From BM003 sp963783695 (GTDB lineage: Bacteria; Pseudomonadota; Gammaproteobacteria; Steroidobacterales; BM003), in contig CAWAOM010000005.1 of assembly GCA_963783695.1 (NCBI GenBank), forward strand, positions 17,804-81,803: a stretch of 64,000 nt of DNA, written 5' to 3'. Every line of letters starts with the position of its first letter. Positions within the stretch are counted from its first letter, which is position 1. The translations under genes were made by a program, and so were the position numbers. The notes under the pieces were generated by a model, which saw only the letters and a list, made by a program, of their open reading frames with translations, ran no database searches and was not told the DNA's origin. Positions 17,195 to 25,848 of the stretch are shown here, piece by piece.

Positions 17195-17941
17195 ATGCAA
17201 TATCTCGACAGGGACAAGCTGAATAACATCGACGCGGGAGCCTTTCAGACTCAGGATCCGTTCCCGTTCATCAACCCCCGCGGCTGCCTCACCGACGAGG
17301 CTTTCGCGACACTTGCGGCGACACTCCCCGATGTGGCGGGATTCAAACCGTTTTTCGGCAAACAGCGCAAGCATGGCCAGGCCAGCCATGACCGCTATGT
17401 GCTCGAGTATGTCGACGGATTGGAGTTACCCGCACCGTGGCAGGAATTCATCGACGAACTGAAAAGCAAAGTCTATCGCGGGTTTATCCGGCGCCTGCTT
17501 GGCCGCGGTAATTTTCGCTTTCGCTTCCACTGGCACTACACGCCGAACGGCTGCGTCGTGTCGCCGCACTGCGACTCCAGCGGCAAGATCGGCTCACAAA
17601 TCTTCTATATGAATACCCATGAGGACTGGGATCCCGGGTGGGGCGGTGAAACGGTGATCCTTGACGACCATGGCCGGTTCGAAGCCGCATCGAACCCCGA
17701 CTTCGACGAATTCGATCATGCGGTGCCGGCCGAGACGATGGACAACCGAAGTCTGATATTCGGGCGTAAAAACAACTCGTGGCACGGTGTGCGCCCGATC
17801 AGTTGTCCCGAGGACAAGCTGCGAAAGGTGTTCATCGTTGTTTTCGAGGATGTCAATCCGCGTAAAATGTTGTTCAAGCGCGCCGGCCGGCTGCTGCGCG
17901 GCAAACCCATGATCACCGACAAAGAACGGGCGATGTATTGA
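17195..17941 (+). CDS. 2-oxoglutarate/Fe(II)-dependent oxygenase
   Basis: This 248-residue protein has the double-stranded beta-helix metal triad of the superfamily: H-x-D in VVSPHCDSSGKIG and the distal His in NNSWHGVRPIS, followed by a basic residue about 10 positions on (LRKVFIV) that would bind the 2-oxoglutarate carboxylate. The segment IFYMNTHEDWDPGWGGE is also typical of the prolyl-hydroxylase-like 2OG-Fe(II) group that includes many small bacterial members. Substrate unknown. It precedes the hybrid kinase on the same strand by 19 bases, so the two may share a transcript, but I see no functional link. Confidence 0.85.
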   Translation: MQYLDRDKLNNIDAGAFQTQDPFPFINPRGCLTDEAFATLAATLPDVAGFKPFFGKQRKHGQASHDRYVLEYVDGLELPAPWQEFIDELKSKVYRGFIRRLLGRGNFRFRFHWHYTPNGCVVSPHCDSSGKIGSQIFYMNTHEDWDPGWGGETVILDDHGRFEAASNPDFDEFDHAVPAETMDNRSLIFGRKNNSWHGVRPISCPEDKLRKVFIVVFEDVNPRKMLFKRAGRLLRGKPMITDKERAMY

Positions 17942-17960
17942 ACAACTACGCTGAGCGGCG

Positions 17961-20900
17961 ATGCCGGCAGACACCGCCGGCGGCGCTGCGACCACCCCGC
18001 AATACTGGCACCGGTGTCGCGTTGCACAGCTCAGCCGCGGCTGCGCGTCGCCGATGATGGCTTCCGCCGGCAGCACCGGCGCCGCGCAGCAACCGGTGCC
18101 GTTCAGCAAAAGCCTGAGTGGCAGGATTCTGCTGTTCGCCGGTCTTCCCGCCTTGCTCATCCTGCTGGTCCTGATGTCCTACATCGCAAGCACGACGGCA
18201 CGTCAACAACGCAACGCCATGGAATCTTCGCTGCAGCAGTTGTCGCAGGAAGTGGCGGGAGACATAGAGCGTGGCAACACGCGTGCGACGCTGGCCGTGC
18301 GCATCATGGCCTCTGCCCAACACAGCGGCATGTTCGGTCAGCGCACAGACTCCACGACCTTCGCGCGCGAGGTACTCGCGGCATTCCCGGAATTTACCGG
18401 CGCCTATTTCGGTTACGAACCCAATGCCGATACCGACGATGCCGCATTTCGAGATAGCGCCGAGGGTCTCGCAATTGCGGATGGGCTGGACGCTGACGGG
18501 CGTTTCCTGCCGTACTGGAATCGCTCGCAGCAGGACGGCGAGATTCAGCTCGAGCCACTGGTCGACATGGAGTCCAGTCTTTATTACCAGGGCGTAAAAG
18601 ACCTTTTCCTGGAATCCGGAGTAGCGCAGTACCTCGTTACCGAACCCTACGAGTACGAGGGCAAGATGATTGTCGAGCAGGTTTTCCCGATCGTTATCGG
18701 CGACCGTTTCGTCGGCATCGCCGGGGTCGACCGGGCGCTCGATGACATCGAGAATCTGCTGCAGAATATTCGTGACCGGGAGCGCGTCGATATCCTGCTG
18801 ATCAGCCGCAGCGGCCGATTTATCGCCGCGACCGCGGGAATGGGCCTGAACCTCCGCACCCATCCGGTCACGGAGACCCCGTATTCCGAATTGCTGGGCG
18901 ACCTGCACCAGTCCGGAGGCCGGTCAACACTGCAACTGAGTACGGACCCGACCGACGGCCAGAGCTACTATTTCGCCTCGGCGCCGGTAAGCACCGGCAA
19001 CTGGACAGTCGTAACAAGGAGGGCCGAGTCGGCGCTGCTGACATCGATACGACAGGCGCTGCTGCCTTTGATCGCAAGCGCGCTGTTTGCGCTTTCCGCA
19101 ATTATCCTGATTGCTGCGGCGATCACCGGTCGCACCGCCCGGCGCATCCGCGAAACCGTCCACGCGGCCGACCTGGTCGCGACCGGCGAGTCGGCGGCCG
19201 GCGTGCAGCTTGACGAGGCCGGTGACGACGAAGTCAGCAGGCTCAATCACGGCATCAACAGGGTGCTGCAGAGCTACCGCGAGATGACCCGGGTCTGCGG
19301 CGCAATCGCCGAGGGAGATTACTCGCAACGCGTCGAGCTGCGTTCCGCGTCAGACGCTCTGGCCATCGCGATAAACGAGATGGCCGACAAGCGCTCCGAG
19401 GCCGAGCGCGCGCTGCGCCAGTCCGAGCATCGCAGCCGCCTGCTGCTGGAATCGACGACCGAGGGCATATTCGGCGTGGATGAACACGGCATCATCCAGT
19501 TCGTCAATGGTTCGGCCGCAGAAATGCTGGGATATTCGCGCGATGAATTGCTCGGTGAGGGCGCTCACGAACTGATCCACTTTGCCTATGCCGATGGCAA
19601 ACCGTACCCGATAGAAACCTGCCCGATGCGCCAGGCCTTCACCGATGGCCGGACCAGCCGGGTCCAGGACGAGGTGTTGTGGCGCAAGGATGGCAGCAGC
19701 TTCGAGGTCGAATACTCGAGCGTGCCAATCCGTGACGATGATGGCATCGTCGGCGCGGTAGTGGTCTTCCGCGATATCACCGAGCAGGCCGCACTGAGCC
19801 GCAACCTGATGGCACTGCTCGACAATGCGGTGGACTTTATATTCGTCAAAGACCGCGAGCACCGCTTCACTGCGGCGAGCCAGACCGTGGCCGAGTTGTC
19901 CGGACTGGAATCATGGCGCGACCTGATCGGCAAGACTTCCGCCGACATCGTCAGTGAGGAATTTGCCGAGGCTTACGAGGAAAACGAAGACAGGGTAATG
20001 AAGGACGGCGAGATCGTATCAGGACTCGTCGAGCCCTATCGGCGATCCGATGGCGAACAACGCTATGTGCGCTCGAACAAGGCGCCGTTGCGCGATCGCA
20101 ACGGACGTGTCGTGGGGATGATCGGCATCAGCACCGACATCACCGAAATGAAACGCCTCGCCGACGAACTCGAGTCCGCCCGCGATCAGGCCGAGTGCGC
20201 CAATCGTTCGAAGAGCGCGTTCCTCGCCAACATGAGTCATGAACTTCGCACGCCGATGAACGCGATTATTGGCTACAGCGAAATGCTGGTCGAGGAGATG
20301 GAAGAAGAAGACGTCACCGATTACATCGACGATCTCAAAAAGATTAACAGCGCGGGCAAGCACCTGCTCTCGCTGATCAACGATATCCTCGATCTTTCGA
20401 AGATAGAGGCCGGGCGAATGGACCTGTACCTCGAGCGTTTCGATCTCAGGCAAATGCTCATCGAGTCGGCGCAGACGATCGAGCCGCTGATGACGAAAAA
20501 CAACGTCCGATTTATTACGAATTTCGCCGACGACCTCGGCACTGTTCGCGCGGACCTGACAAAACTGCGACAGGCTCTTTTCAATCTGTTATCCAATGCC
20601 GCGAAATTTACTCACGATGGCGAGGTGACGTTGTCCGCCGCGCGTGCCGCGCGCGACGACAGGGAGTGGATTCAATTGGCGGTCGCGGACACCGGCATCG
20701 GGATCGACAAGGGCAAGATTGAACAGCTGTTCGAGGAATTCATCCAGGCTGACCTGTCGACCACGCGTGAATACGGCGGTACCGGGCTGGGTCTTTCGAT
20801 AAGCCGCCGTTTCTGCCGCATGATGGGCGGCGATATTACGGTTACCAGCGAGCCCGGCAAGGGTTCGGTTTTCACCATCGAGTTGCCGGCTCAGGTCAGC

Positions 20901-21725
20901 GCACTGGAGGCCGCTCGCGGTACCGCCAGTGAGCCTGTTGCGGTCATCGCCGAGTCTCAGGCTGCTTCGAACAGGGCCGAAGTTGGCGCTGCCCCGCTGG
21001 TGCTGGTTATCGATGATGACGCAGATGCTCGCGCCCTGATGACCAAGACGCTCGAGCGCCAGGGCTACCGCGTGGCAACCGCCGTCGATGGCGAGGACGG
21101 GCTGCGACTCGCCGCCGAGCTTTCACCTGCAATCATCACACTCGATGTGATGATGCCGCGGATGGACGGCTGGGCGGTACTGCGTCAGCTCAAAGCCGAT
21201 AAATCGATGCGTCATATCCCGGTCGTCATGGTCACCATCATCGCCGACAAGGGGATGGGCTATACGCTGGGCGCGGACGACTATCTGACCAAGCCGGTGG
21301 ATCGTGATTTGCTGGTGCACGTCCTGCGCCGGTTCGTCCCGGAGGGGGCCGGCAAGATCCTGATCGTCGAGGACAACGCCGACACCCGGACCGTGTTGCG
21401 GCGAACTCTGGAACGAGAGGGATTCAGTGTCGTCGAAGCCGGTAACGGAATAGAGGGACTGGAAGCGATAGACGCTGCGCTCCCCAACCTGGTGTTGCTC
21501 GATCTGATGATGCCGGTTATGGACGGGTTTGAATTCCTGGCGACGCTGCGCCGCGACCGCCACGAACTGACGCTGCCGGTGATCGTTCTGACCGCCAAGG
21601 AATTGTCGACGGCCGAACGAGATTTGCTCAACGGCAAGGTATGCCAGGTTCTGCAAAAGTCCGCCGACGATACCGGGAAAGTGCTCAAAGAGATCAGCAA
21701 GGCGCTCAGATCCGCTCCGGTGTAG
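17961..21725 (+). CDS. Large hybrid sensor histidine kinase (dCache-HAMP-PAS-PAS-HisKA-HATPase-REC-REC)
   Basis: Up to 1254 residues; the ATG pair at 18054/18057 is an equally likely start and removes a non-conserved 31-residue tail. A first helix (LLFAGLPALLILLVLMSYIA), a periplasmic double-Cache sensor of ~270 residues (YYFASAPVSTGNWTVVTRR near its end), a second helix and a HAMP segment lead to two PAS domains (DITEQ and DITEM ends). The kinase core is complete: H-box FLANMSHELRTPMNAIIGYS, N-box FNLLSNAAKFT, G-boxes DTGIGIDKG and GTGLGLS. Two receivers follow (LVIDDDADA/LDVMMPRMDGW and ILIVEDNADT/LDLMMPVMDGF). There is no Hpt domain, so a phosphorelay would need a partner elsewhere. Signal and output unknown. 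Confidence 0.93.
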   Translation: MPADTAGGAATTPQYWHRCRVAQLSRGCASPMMASAGSTGAAQQPVPFSKSLSGRILLFAGLPALLILLVLMSYIASTTARQQRNAMESSLQQLSQEVAGDIERGNTRATLAVRIMASAQHSGMFGQRTDSTTFAREVLAAFPEFTGAYFGYEPNADTDDAAFRDSAEGLAIADGLDADGRFLPYWNRSQQDGEIQLEPLVDMESSLYYQGVKDLFLESGVAQYLVTEPYEYEGKMIVEQVFPIVIGDRFVGIAGVDRALDDIENLLQNIRDRERVDILLISRSGRFIAATAGMGLNLRTHPVTETPYSELLGDLHQSGGRSTLQLSTDPTDGQSYYFASAPVSTGNWTVVTRRAESALLTSIRQALLPLIASALFALSAIILIAAAITGRTARRIRETVHAADLVATGESAAGVQLDEAGDDEVSRLNHGINRVLQSYREMTRVCGAIAEGDYSQRVELRSASDALAIAINEMADKRSEAERALRQSEHRSRLLLESTTEGIFGVDEHGIIQFVNGSAAEMLGYSRDELLGEGAHELIHFAYADGKPYPIETCPMRQAFTDGRTSRVQDEVLWRKDGSSFEVEYSSVPIRDDDGIVGAVVVFRDITEQAALSRNLMALLDNAVDFIFVKDREHRFTAASQTVAELSGLESWRDLIGKTSADIVSEEFAEAYEENEDRVMKDGEIVSGLVEPYRRSDGEQRYVRSNKAPLRDRNGRVVGMIGISTDITEMKRLADELESARDQAECANRSKSAFLANMSHELRTPMNAIIGYSEMLVEEMEEEDVTDYIDDLKKINSAGKHLLSLINDILDLSKIEAGRMDLYLERFDLRQMLIESAQTIEPLMTKNNVRFITNFADDLGTVRADLTKLRQALFNLLSNAAKFTHDGEVTLSAARAARDDREWIQLAVADTGIGIDKGKIEQLFEEFIQADLSTTREYGGTGLGLSISRRFCRMMGGDITVTSEPGKGSVFTIELPAQVSALEAARGTASEPVAVIAESQAASNRAEVGAAPLVLVIDDDADARALMTKTLERQGYRVATAVDGEDGLRLAAELSPAIITLDVMMPRMDGWAVLRQLKADKSMRHIPVVMVTIIADKGMGYTLGADDYLTKPVDRDLLVHVLRRFVPEGAGKILIVEDNADTRTVLRRTLEREGFSVVEAGNGIEGLEAIDAALPNLVLLDLMMPVMDGFEFLATLRRDRHELTLPVIVLTAKELSTAERDLLNGKVCQVLQKSADDTGKVLKEISKALRSAPV

Positions 21726-21759
21726 CGCGCAAGCGGCGCCCGGCCAGAACGCACTGATC

Positions 21760-21780
21760 CCGCTGCAAAGACAGCAGCGG
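21760..21780. terminator. Short hairpin between convergent genes
   Basis: CCGCTGC (21760-21766) and GCAGCGG (21774-21780) form a perfect 7-bp stem with a 7-base loop, placed between the convergent hybrid kinase and monooxygenase genes. The run after it (TGTCTCTT) is only partly T-rich, so it is at best a weak intrinsic terminator. Confidence 0.35.
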
Positions 21781-21786
21781 TGTCTC

Positions 21787-23322
21787 TTATCCGGCCACCG
21801 CCGGGCGATCCGAACCGCTCTGCCCCGCTGGCCGCCTTGCGGCAATTTGGCTCGCGCTCTCCAGTGCCACACTGCGGCGATCGACTTTTCTTGTCCGCCA
21901 CCAGTAAGACACGGTCGAACCGCCCCAGTTATTGACGATCTTGCCGCCGGAGATATACCAGCTGTTGTTGAGCTTCGCCCACACCGCTCCGGCGAGCTTT
22001 TTCTGCAGACGGCGATTGAAATCCTCGCACGCCTCCGCCGTGACCTCGATGCTCCGCGAGCTTGTTTTGCGCACGAGGTCGATACTCGCGAGGATGTAAC
22101 GAATCTGACACTCGAACATGAAAATGATCGAGTTATGACCGAGATTGCTGCCCGGGCCATAAATCGTAAACAAGTTCGGAAAGCCGGGGACGACGGTCCC
22201 GAGATAGGCCTCCGAACCGGTTCGTTGCCACTGCGCCTCGAGGCTCACGCCGCCACGGCCGACGATGTGCATTGGCGCCAGGAACTCCGAGCTGCGGAAA
22301 CCGGTGCCGTAGACGATCAGGTCGGCCTGGATTTCGTTGCCTTCACGAGTGACGATGCCGCGCTCGTCAATCCGCTCGATACCGGCATCGACGATATGGA
22401 CGTTGTCGCGGTTCAGCGTTTTGTAATAATTGTCACTGACCAGCACCCGCTTGCCGCCGATCGGGAAGTCCGGGACCAGCTTCGCCCGCAACGCCGGATC
22501 GTCGACCTCGGCCAGCGCGCGCCGCGCCAGCCTGCGAATGTAATGGGTAAAACCCGGGACGCCACGGATGATCGGGTACATCAGCCCCTCGTAATAACAC
22601 CAGATTGCCACGCGGTAGAGCTTCGACAGCAGCCTGGAGCGCCCAAGGAGCCGTTTGGCGCCTTCCGAGAATGGCCGGTTACCACGCGGAATGATCCAGT
22701 TGGCACTACGCTGGAAAATATTGACCTCGGCAGCGGAGCGCGCCAGGTGCGGAATGAACTGGATCGCGCTGGCCGCACTTCCGATCACGGCAACTTTTTT
22801 GCCCGCATAGTCGAAATCGTGGTCCCACGCCGCCGAATGGAATGCGCGACCGGCGAAGCGGTCGGCGCCCTCGATCTCGGGCACAAACGGACGATTGAGC
22901 TGGCCGGTCGCGGTAATGAGAAAATCCGCGTCGATCGTCTCGCCGGCAGCCGTCTCGAGAGTCCACACCGCCGAAGTCTCGTCATAGCGGGCCGCGGCGA
23001 TCGCGGTGCCAAAGCGGATGTGCGAACGGACCTCGTATTTGTCCGCGCAGTGGTTCATGTACGCGAGGATCTCGTCCCACGGCACCCAGTGCGCGCTCCA
23101 GTCGGTTTTCTGCTCGAACGAATAACAATAATTGAACGCGCGCACGTCACAGCACGCCCCCGGGTAAGTATTGTCGCGCCAGGTTCCACCGAGCGTGTCG
23201 GCCTTCTCGTAAATCGTAAAATCGTTATACCCGGCGAGCTTCAGCCTGATAGCAAGACCCAGACCGCCAAAACCCGAGCCGATGATCGCGATACGTGGCT
23301 GACCTCTCGCCGCGTTTGGCAT
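21787..23322 (-). CDS. Flavin-containing monooxygenase, Baeyer-Villiger type
   Basis: About 511 residues from the ATG at 23320-23322 (GGAG close upstream; a TTG three codons earlier is also open). The FAD-binding motif G-S-G-F-G-G is at the N-terminus, followed by GGTWRDNTYPGACCDV, typical of this class. The Baeyer-Villiger fingerprint FxGxxxHxxxW(P/D) is present as F-A-G-R-A-F-H-S-A-A-W-D. The NADPH-binding Rossmann motif reads V-I-G-S-A-A-S-A. Such enzymes insert oxygen next to ketones, including cyclic and steroid ketones, using NADPH and O2. The gene is divergent from an AraC-type regulator, a frequent arrangement for inducible catabolic monooxygenases. Substrate unknown. Confidence 0.92.
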   Translation of the reverse strand: MPNAARGQPRIAIIGSGFGGLGLAIRLKLAGYNDFTIYEKADTLGGTWRDNTYPGACCDVRAFNYCYSFEQKTDWSAHWVPWDEILAYMNHCADKYEVRSHIRFGTAIAAARYDETSAVWTLETAAGETIDADFLITATGQLNRPFVPEIEGADRFAGRAFHSAAWDHDFDYAGKKVAVIGSAASAIQFIPHLARSAAEVNIFQRSANWIIPRGNRPFSEGAKRLLGRSRLLSKLYRVAIWCYYEGLMYPIIRGVPGFTHYIRRLARRALAEVDDPALRAKLVPDFPIGGKRVLVSDNYYKTLNRDNVHIVDAGIERIDERGIVTREGNEIQADLIVYGTGFRSSEFLAPMHIVGRGGVSLEAQWQRTGSEAYLGTVVPGFPNLFTIYGPGSNLGHNSIIFMFECQIRYILASIDLVRKTSSRSIEVTAEACEDFNRRLQKKLAGAVWAKLNNSWYISGGKIVNNWGGSTVSYWWRTRKVDRRSVALESASQIAARRPAGQSGSDRPAVAG

Positions 23323-23443
23323 TTGCTCCAAGGCGTGTTCCTCCGCTCAGGGTATTTGTCTGTCCAGCTTGCATTATTCGCCATCACGACAATAATCGTC
23401 AGGTGAATCCGCGCCAAATCGGAGTGAATGCACGCCACTTGCC

Positions 23444-24430
23444 ATGGTCCCGAACACCTATCCGCTGCAGTTTTATCGCTTCCTTGGCGCGCCGGACGGC
23501 TTTTTTGCCGGCACAGGACTGGAACTGGCTGACCTCGAGCGCCTCGGCGCTACCATCGAGTTTAGTCAGTACTGCCAGATCCTGCTCAATGCGCGCCGCT
23601 GCAGCGGCGACGCGACCATCGCGTTACGGCTGGGCGCGGCGCTCGGGTCATCGCTGACCCACGGTCCGTTGAGCGTCGCGGTGCTGGCAAGTCCGACGCT
23701 GCGCCATGCGCTGCAGCTCGCCTACCGGTTCGGATTCCTGCGGCTGCGGGCCTCACACTACCGCTGGGTCGAGGAACCCGGCCAGGTCGGGGTAGCGATC
23801 ACGCTCGATCCGGCCGGCAAAGCGCGAACAATGGTGCTGGAGTTTCTGCTGTTGTCCCTGGTCGGCATCATGCATCGGGTCCCGTCTCGGGCGCTCGACG
23901 TCAGGGTCGAAGTGGATTATCCGCCGCCGTCTTACTCGCGGGAGTATGGCGGGGCTTTCGGCCCTGCCGAGGTCAGCTTCGGACATCGGCAAATTCGCCT
24001 GCTTGTGCCTGACAGCTCGGGCCAGCTCGTTCTCGGTGACCCCGACCCCGGCATCTACGCGGCCGCCGTGGCGCAATGCGAACGGCTGCTTCGCGAATCG
24101 CGCCGGCCGGGCAGCCTGACCACGCAGATACAGCGCCTGCTGGCTGCCAACCCTGGCCGTCTGTGGACAGTCAACGACGTGGCGGCCAACCTGCACCTGT
24201 CCGCCCGAACCCTGCAGCGCAGACTGCACGGAGAGGGCAGCAGCTACAAACAACTACTCGAAAACTGGCTGTTTGCCGAGTCGAAGCGATTGCTGACGGA
24301 AAGGCTGACGGTCGAGGCAGTTGCATCGATACTCGGCTATGCAGACGTCGCGAATTTCCGCGCCGCGTTTCGCCGTTGGGCGGGAGCACCGCCCGCCGCC
24401 TGGCGCCTGGCGCAGGCCGAAAACCCCTGA
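23444..24430 (+). CDS. AraC-family transcriptional regulator
   Basis: A 328-residue protein. The N-terminal ~200 residues match the arabinose-binding-like domain seen in the OruR/ArgR-type AraC group (IALRLGAALGSSLTHGPLSV, then SPTLRHALQLAYRF). The C-terminal ~100 residues hold two helix-turn-helix units: WTVNDVAANLHLSARTLQRR-L and VEAVASILGYADVANFRAAF followed by RRWAGAPPAAWR, the AraC signature. It is divergent from the Baeyer-Villiger monooxygenase across a 121-base gap that contains an inverted repeat ATTATT-N12-AATAAT (23373-23396), which could be its operator. It probably controls the monooxygenase in response to a substrate-like effector. Confidence 0.9.
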   Translation: MVPNTYPLQFYRFLGAPDGFFAGTGLELADLERLGATIEFSQYCQILLNARRCSGDATIALRLGAALGSSLTHGPLSVAVLASPTLRHALQLAYRFGFLRLRASHYRWVEEPGQVGVAITLDPAGKARTMVLEFLLLSLVGIMHRVPSRALDVRVEVDYPPPSYSREYGGAFGPAEVSFGHRQIRLLVPDSSGQLVLGDPDPGIYAAAVAQCERLLRESRRPGSLTTQIQRLLAANPGRLWTVNDVAANLHLSARTLQRRLHGEGSSYKQLLENWLFAESKRLLTERLTVEAVASILGYADVANFRAAFRRWAGAPPAAWRLAQAENP

Positions 24431-24807
24431 TCCTCCCATCGCTCTGCCGCCGCCGCTACCGGCATCAGAAAGCTGCGCCGGTGAATCGTCATCTGCTGCC
24501 TCACCGGCGGTTTTCGCCAATGAAAACAGTGCAAACCCCGGTCCGGGAGCATCCAACCCAAACACGACATAATTCGACACGCAACCGCATCGGATGCCCG
24601 CCGCCCGGGGAGAATGCCGCCGCGCCGGCTGCGGATTAAGTTAAAAAATTCACTCCGGCCGGGCCGTTGTGAGACCTGGCTCACAACTGCGCGATGGCGC
24701 GCGTTTCATAATGCCCCGGGAAACATCTCCGGCAGTCTTGTTGCGACGATTCGAAACAGCGACGCCGGCATGAGGATCAGGATATCGAAACGCGACCGGC
24801 CACCGAC
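24431..24807. other. Intergenic region with an operator-like palindrome
   Basis: This 377-base stretch separates the AraC gene from the lipoprotein gene. It has no convincing gene; open frames on both strands are compositional shadows. It contains a perfect palindrome at 24666-24687 and a -10-like CATAAT at 24707-24712, described separately. Confidence 0.5.
24666..24687. promoter_or_regulatory. Perfect palindrome, possible activator site, upstream of lipoprotein/GGDEF-EAL pair
   Basis: GTTGTGAG and CTCACAAC are exact reverse complements separated by 6 bases (ACCTGG). A -10-like CATAAT lies at 24707-24712 with no good -35, which puts the palindrome centre at about -42 from the expected start, where class II activators bind. 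The half site recalls CRP/FNR-family sites (TGTGA...TCACA) but the gap between these cores is 8, not the usual 6. The regulator is not identified. Confidence 0.4.
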
Positions 24808-25842
24808 ATTGCCAGGCGAGCGAGACCATTGCTCGCCTGCCTGCTACTGGCTGGCTGTAGCGGAATCCCCTATGAGCCGAAAGACCCGCCACCACCGGTC
24901 GAGGCGGTGCCGCCAGCGCCGGCGCGGGTCGAGCCCAGCGCCAACCCCCCTGCGCCACCCTCTGCGCCGGCTCCGGACCGATCCAGAGCCGAACCGGACC
25001 CACCATCTGTCGCAGTTCTCGTCAGCGACGACATCCCGGCTTACATCGGTATCGCCTCCAAACTGACAGAATTAGGCGGTGATCAGCGGGTTGCCATCTT
25101 CGGCCTCGACGGCGACGCTGCAAAAATCGGTCCCGTAATGGCACAAATTCGCGCCTCCGGGAGCGATCACCTGGTCGCCGTCGGATTGCTCGCGGCCCGC
25201 GCCGGGCACGAATACGGCGAGTTGCCCATGGTGTTCTGCCAGGTTTTCAACCACCAGGAAGACCAACTGCTCGCTTCGGGTGCGCGCGGCGTGGCCCTGG
25301 TGCCGCCGTTCGCGATGCAACTTCAGGCATGGCAGGCATTGTCACCGCAATTGCGCCGGATCGGAGTCATCACCGGGCCCGGTCACGACAAACTGATCAG
25401 GGAAGCCACCGTAGCGGCTCGCGCCGCCGGCATAGAGCTCGTCAGCCGGATGGTGAATTCGGACAAGGAAACGCTGTATGTATTCAAACGCCTCGTCCCT
25501 GAAATCGAGGGTTTTTGGTTGCTGCCGGACAACCGGATTCTCTCTCCCAACGTGCTCCGTGAATTGATGCTCTACGGCCGCAAACACAATCAGCAGATCG
25601 TGGCTTTCAATCCGGCATTGCTGCAATGGGGAGCGGTGATGAGCATCACCGGCACGGACAGCGATATCGCGCACCAGGTGCTCGGCCTGATTGACGAGCC
25701 GCCGCCGTCCCCGGATACCGAGGCAGGCACGCTGATCCCGCTCAGAGAGATGCATATCGAAATCAACGACGCGCTGGCGCGGCGCCTGGGACTGGAAGTC
25801 CGCGAGCAGGCAGCGCAGCGCATCACGGCGCTGGCGGACTAG
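24808..25842 (+). CDS. ABC-type substrate-binding lipoprotein (COG2984-like), start codon uncertain
   Basis: The reading frame encodes ARRARPLLACLLLAGC, an ideal lipoprotein signal (basic n-region, hydrophobic core, lipobox L-A-G-C), then a Pro-rich linker (~45 residues), then a periplasmic-binding-type domain (VAVLVSDDIPAYIGIASKLT, SDHLVAVGLLAAR, VMSITGTDSDIAHQVLGLID). No ATG, GTG or TTG precedes the n-region in frame. The first standard codon, TTG at 24829, would cut the signal to nine residues. The codon that would begin the signal is ATT at 24808, so either a rare AUU start or a sequence error upstream is likely. The domain resembles the binding proteins often encoded beside GGDEF proteins, and the GGDEF-EAL gene follows by 6 bases. 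It probably senses a small molecule for that protein. Confidence 0.75.
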   Translation: MARRARPLLACLLLAGCSGIPYEPKDPPPPVEAVPPAPARVEPSANPPAPPSAPAPDRSRAEPDPPSVAVLVSDDIPAYIGIASKLTELGGDQRVAIFGLDGDAAKIGPVMAQIRASGSDHLVAVGLLAARAGHEYGELPMVFCQVFNHQEDQLLASGARGVALVPPFAMQLQAWQALSPQLRRIGVITGPGHDKLIREATVAARAAGIELVSRMVNSDKETLYVFKRLVPEIEGFWLLPDNRILSPNVLRELMLYGRKHNQQIVAFNPALLQWGAVMSITGTDSDIAHQVLGLIDEPPPSPDTEAGTLIPLREMHIEINDALARRLGLEVREQAAQRITALAD

Positions 25843-25848
25843 ACGCCG

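Noticed and set aside
24666..24687. Classical CRP site
   Set aside because: The half-site cores TGTGA and TCACA are 8 bases apart here; CRP requires 6. I kept it only as an unassigned palindrome.
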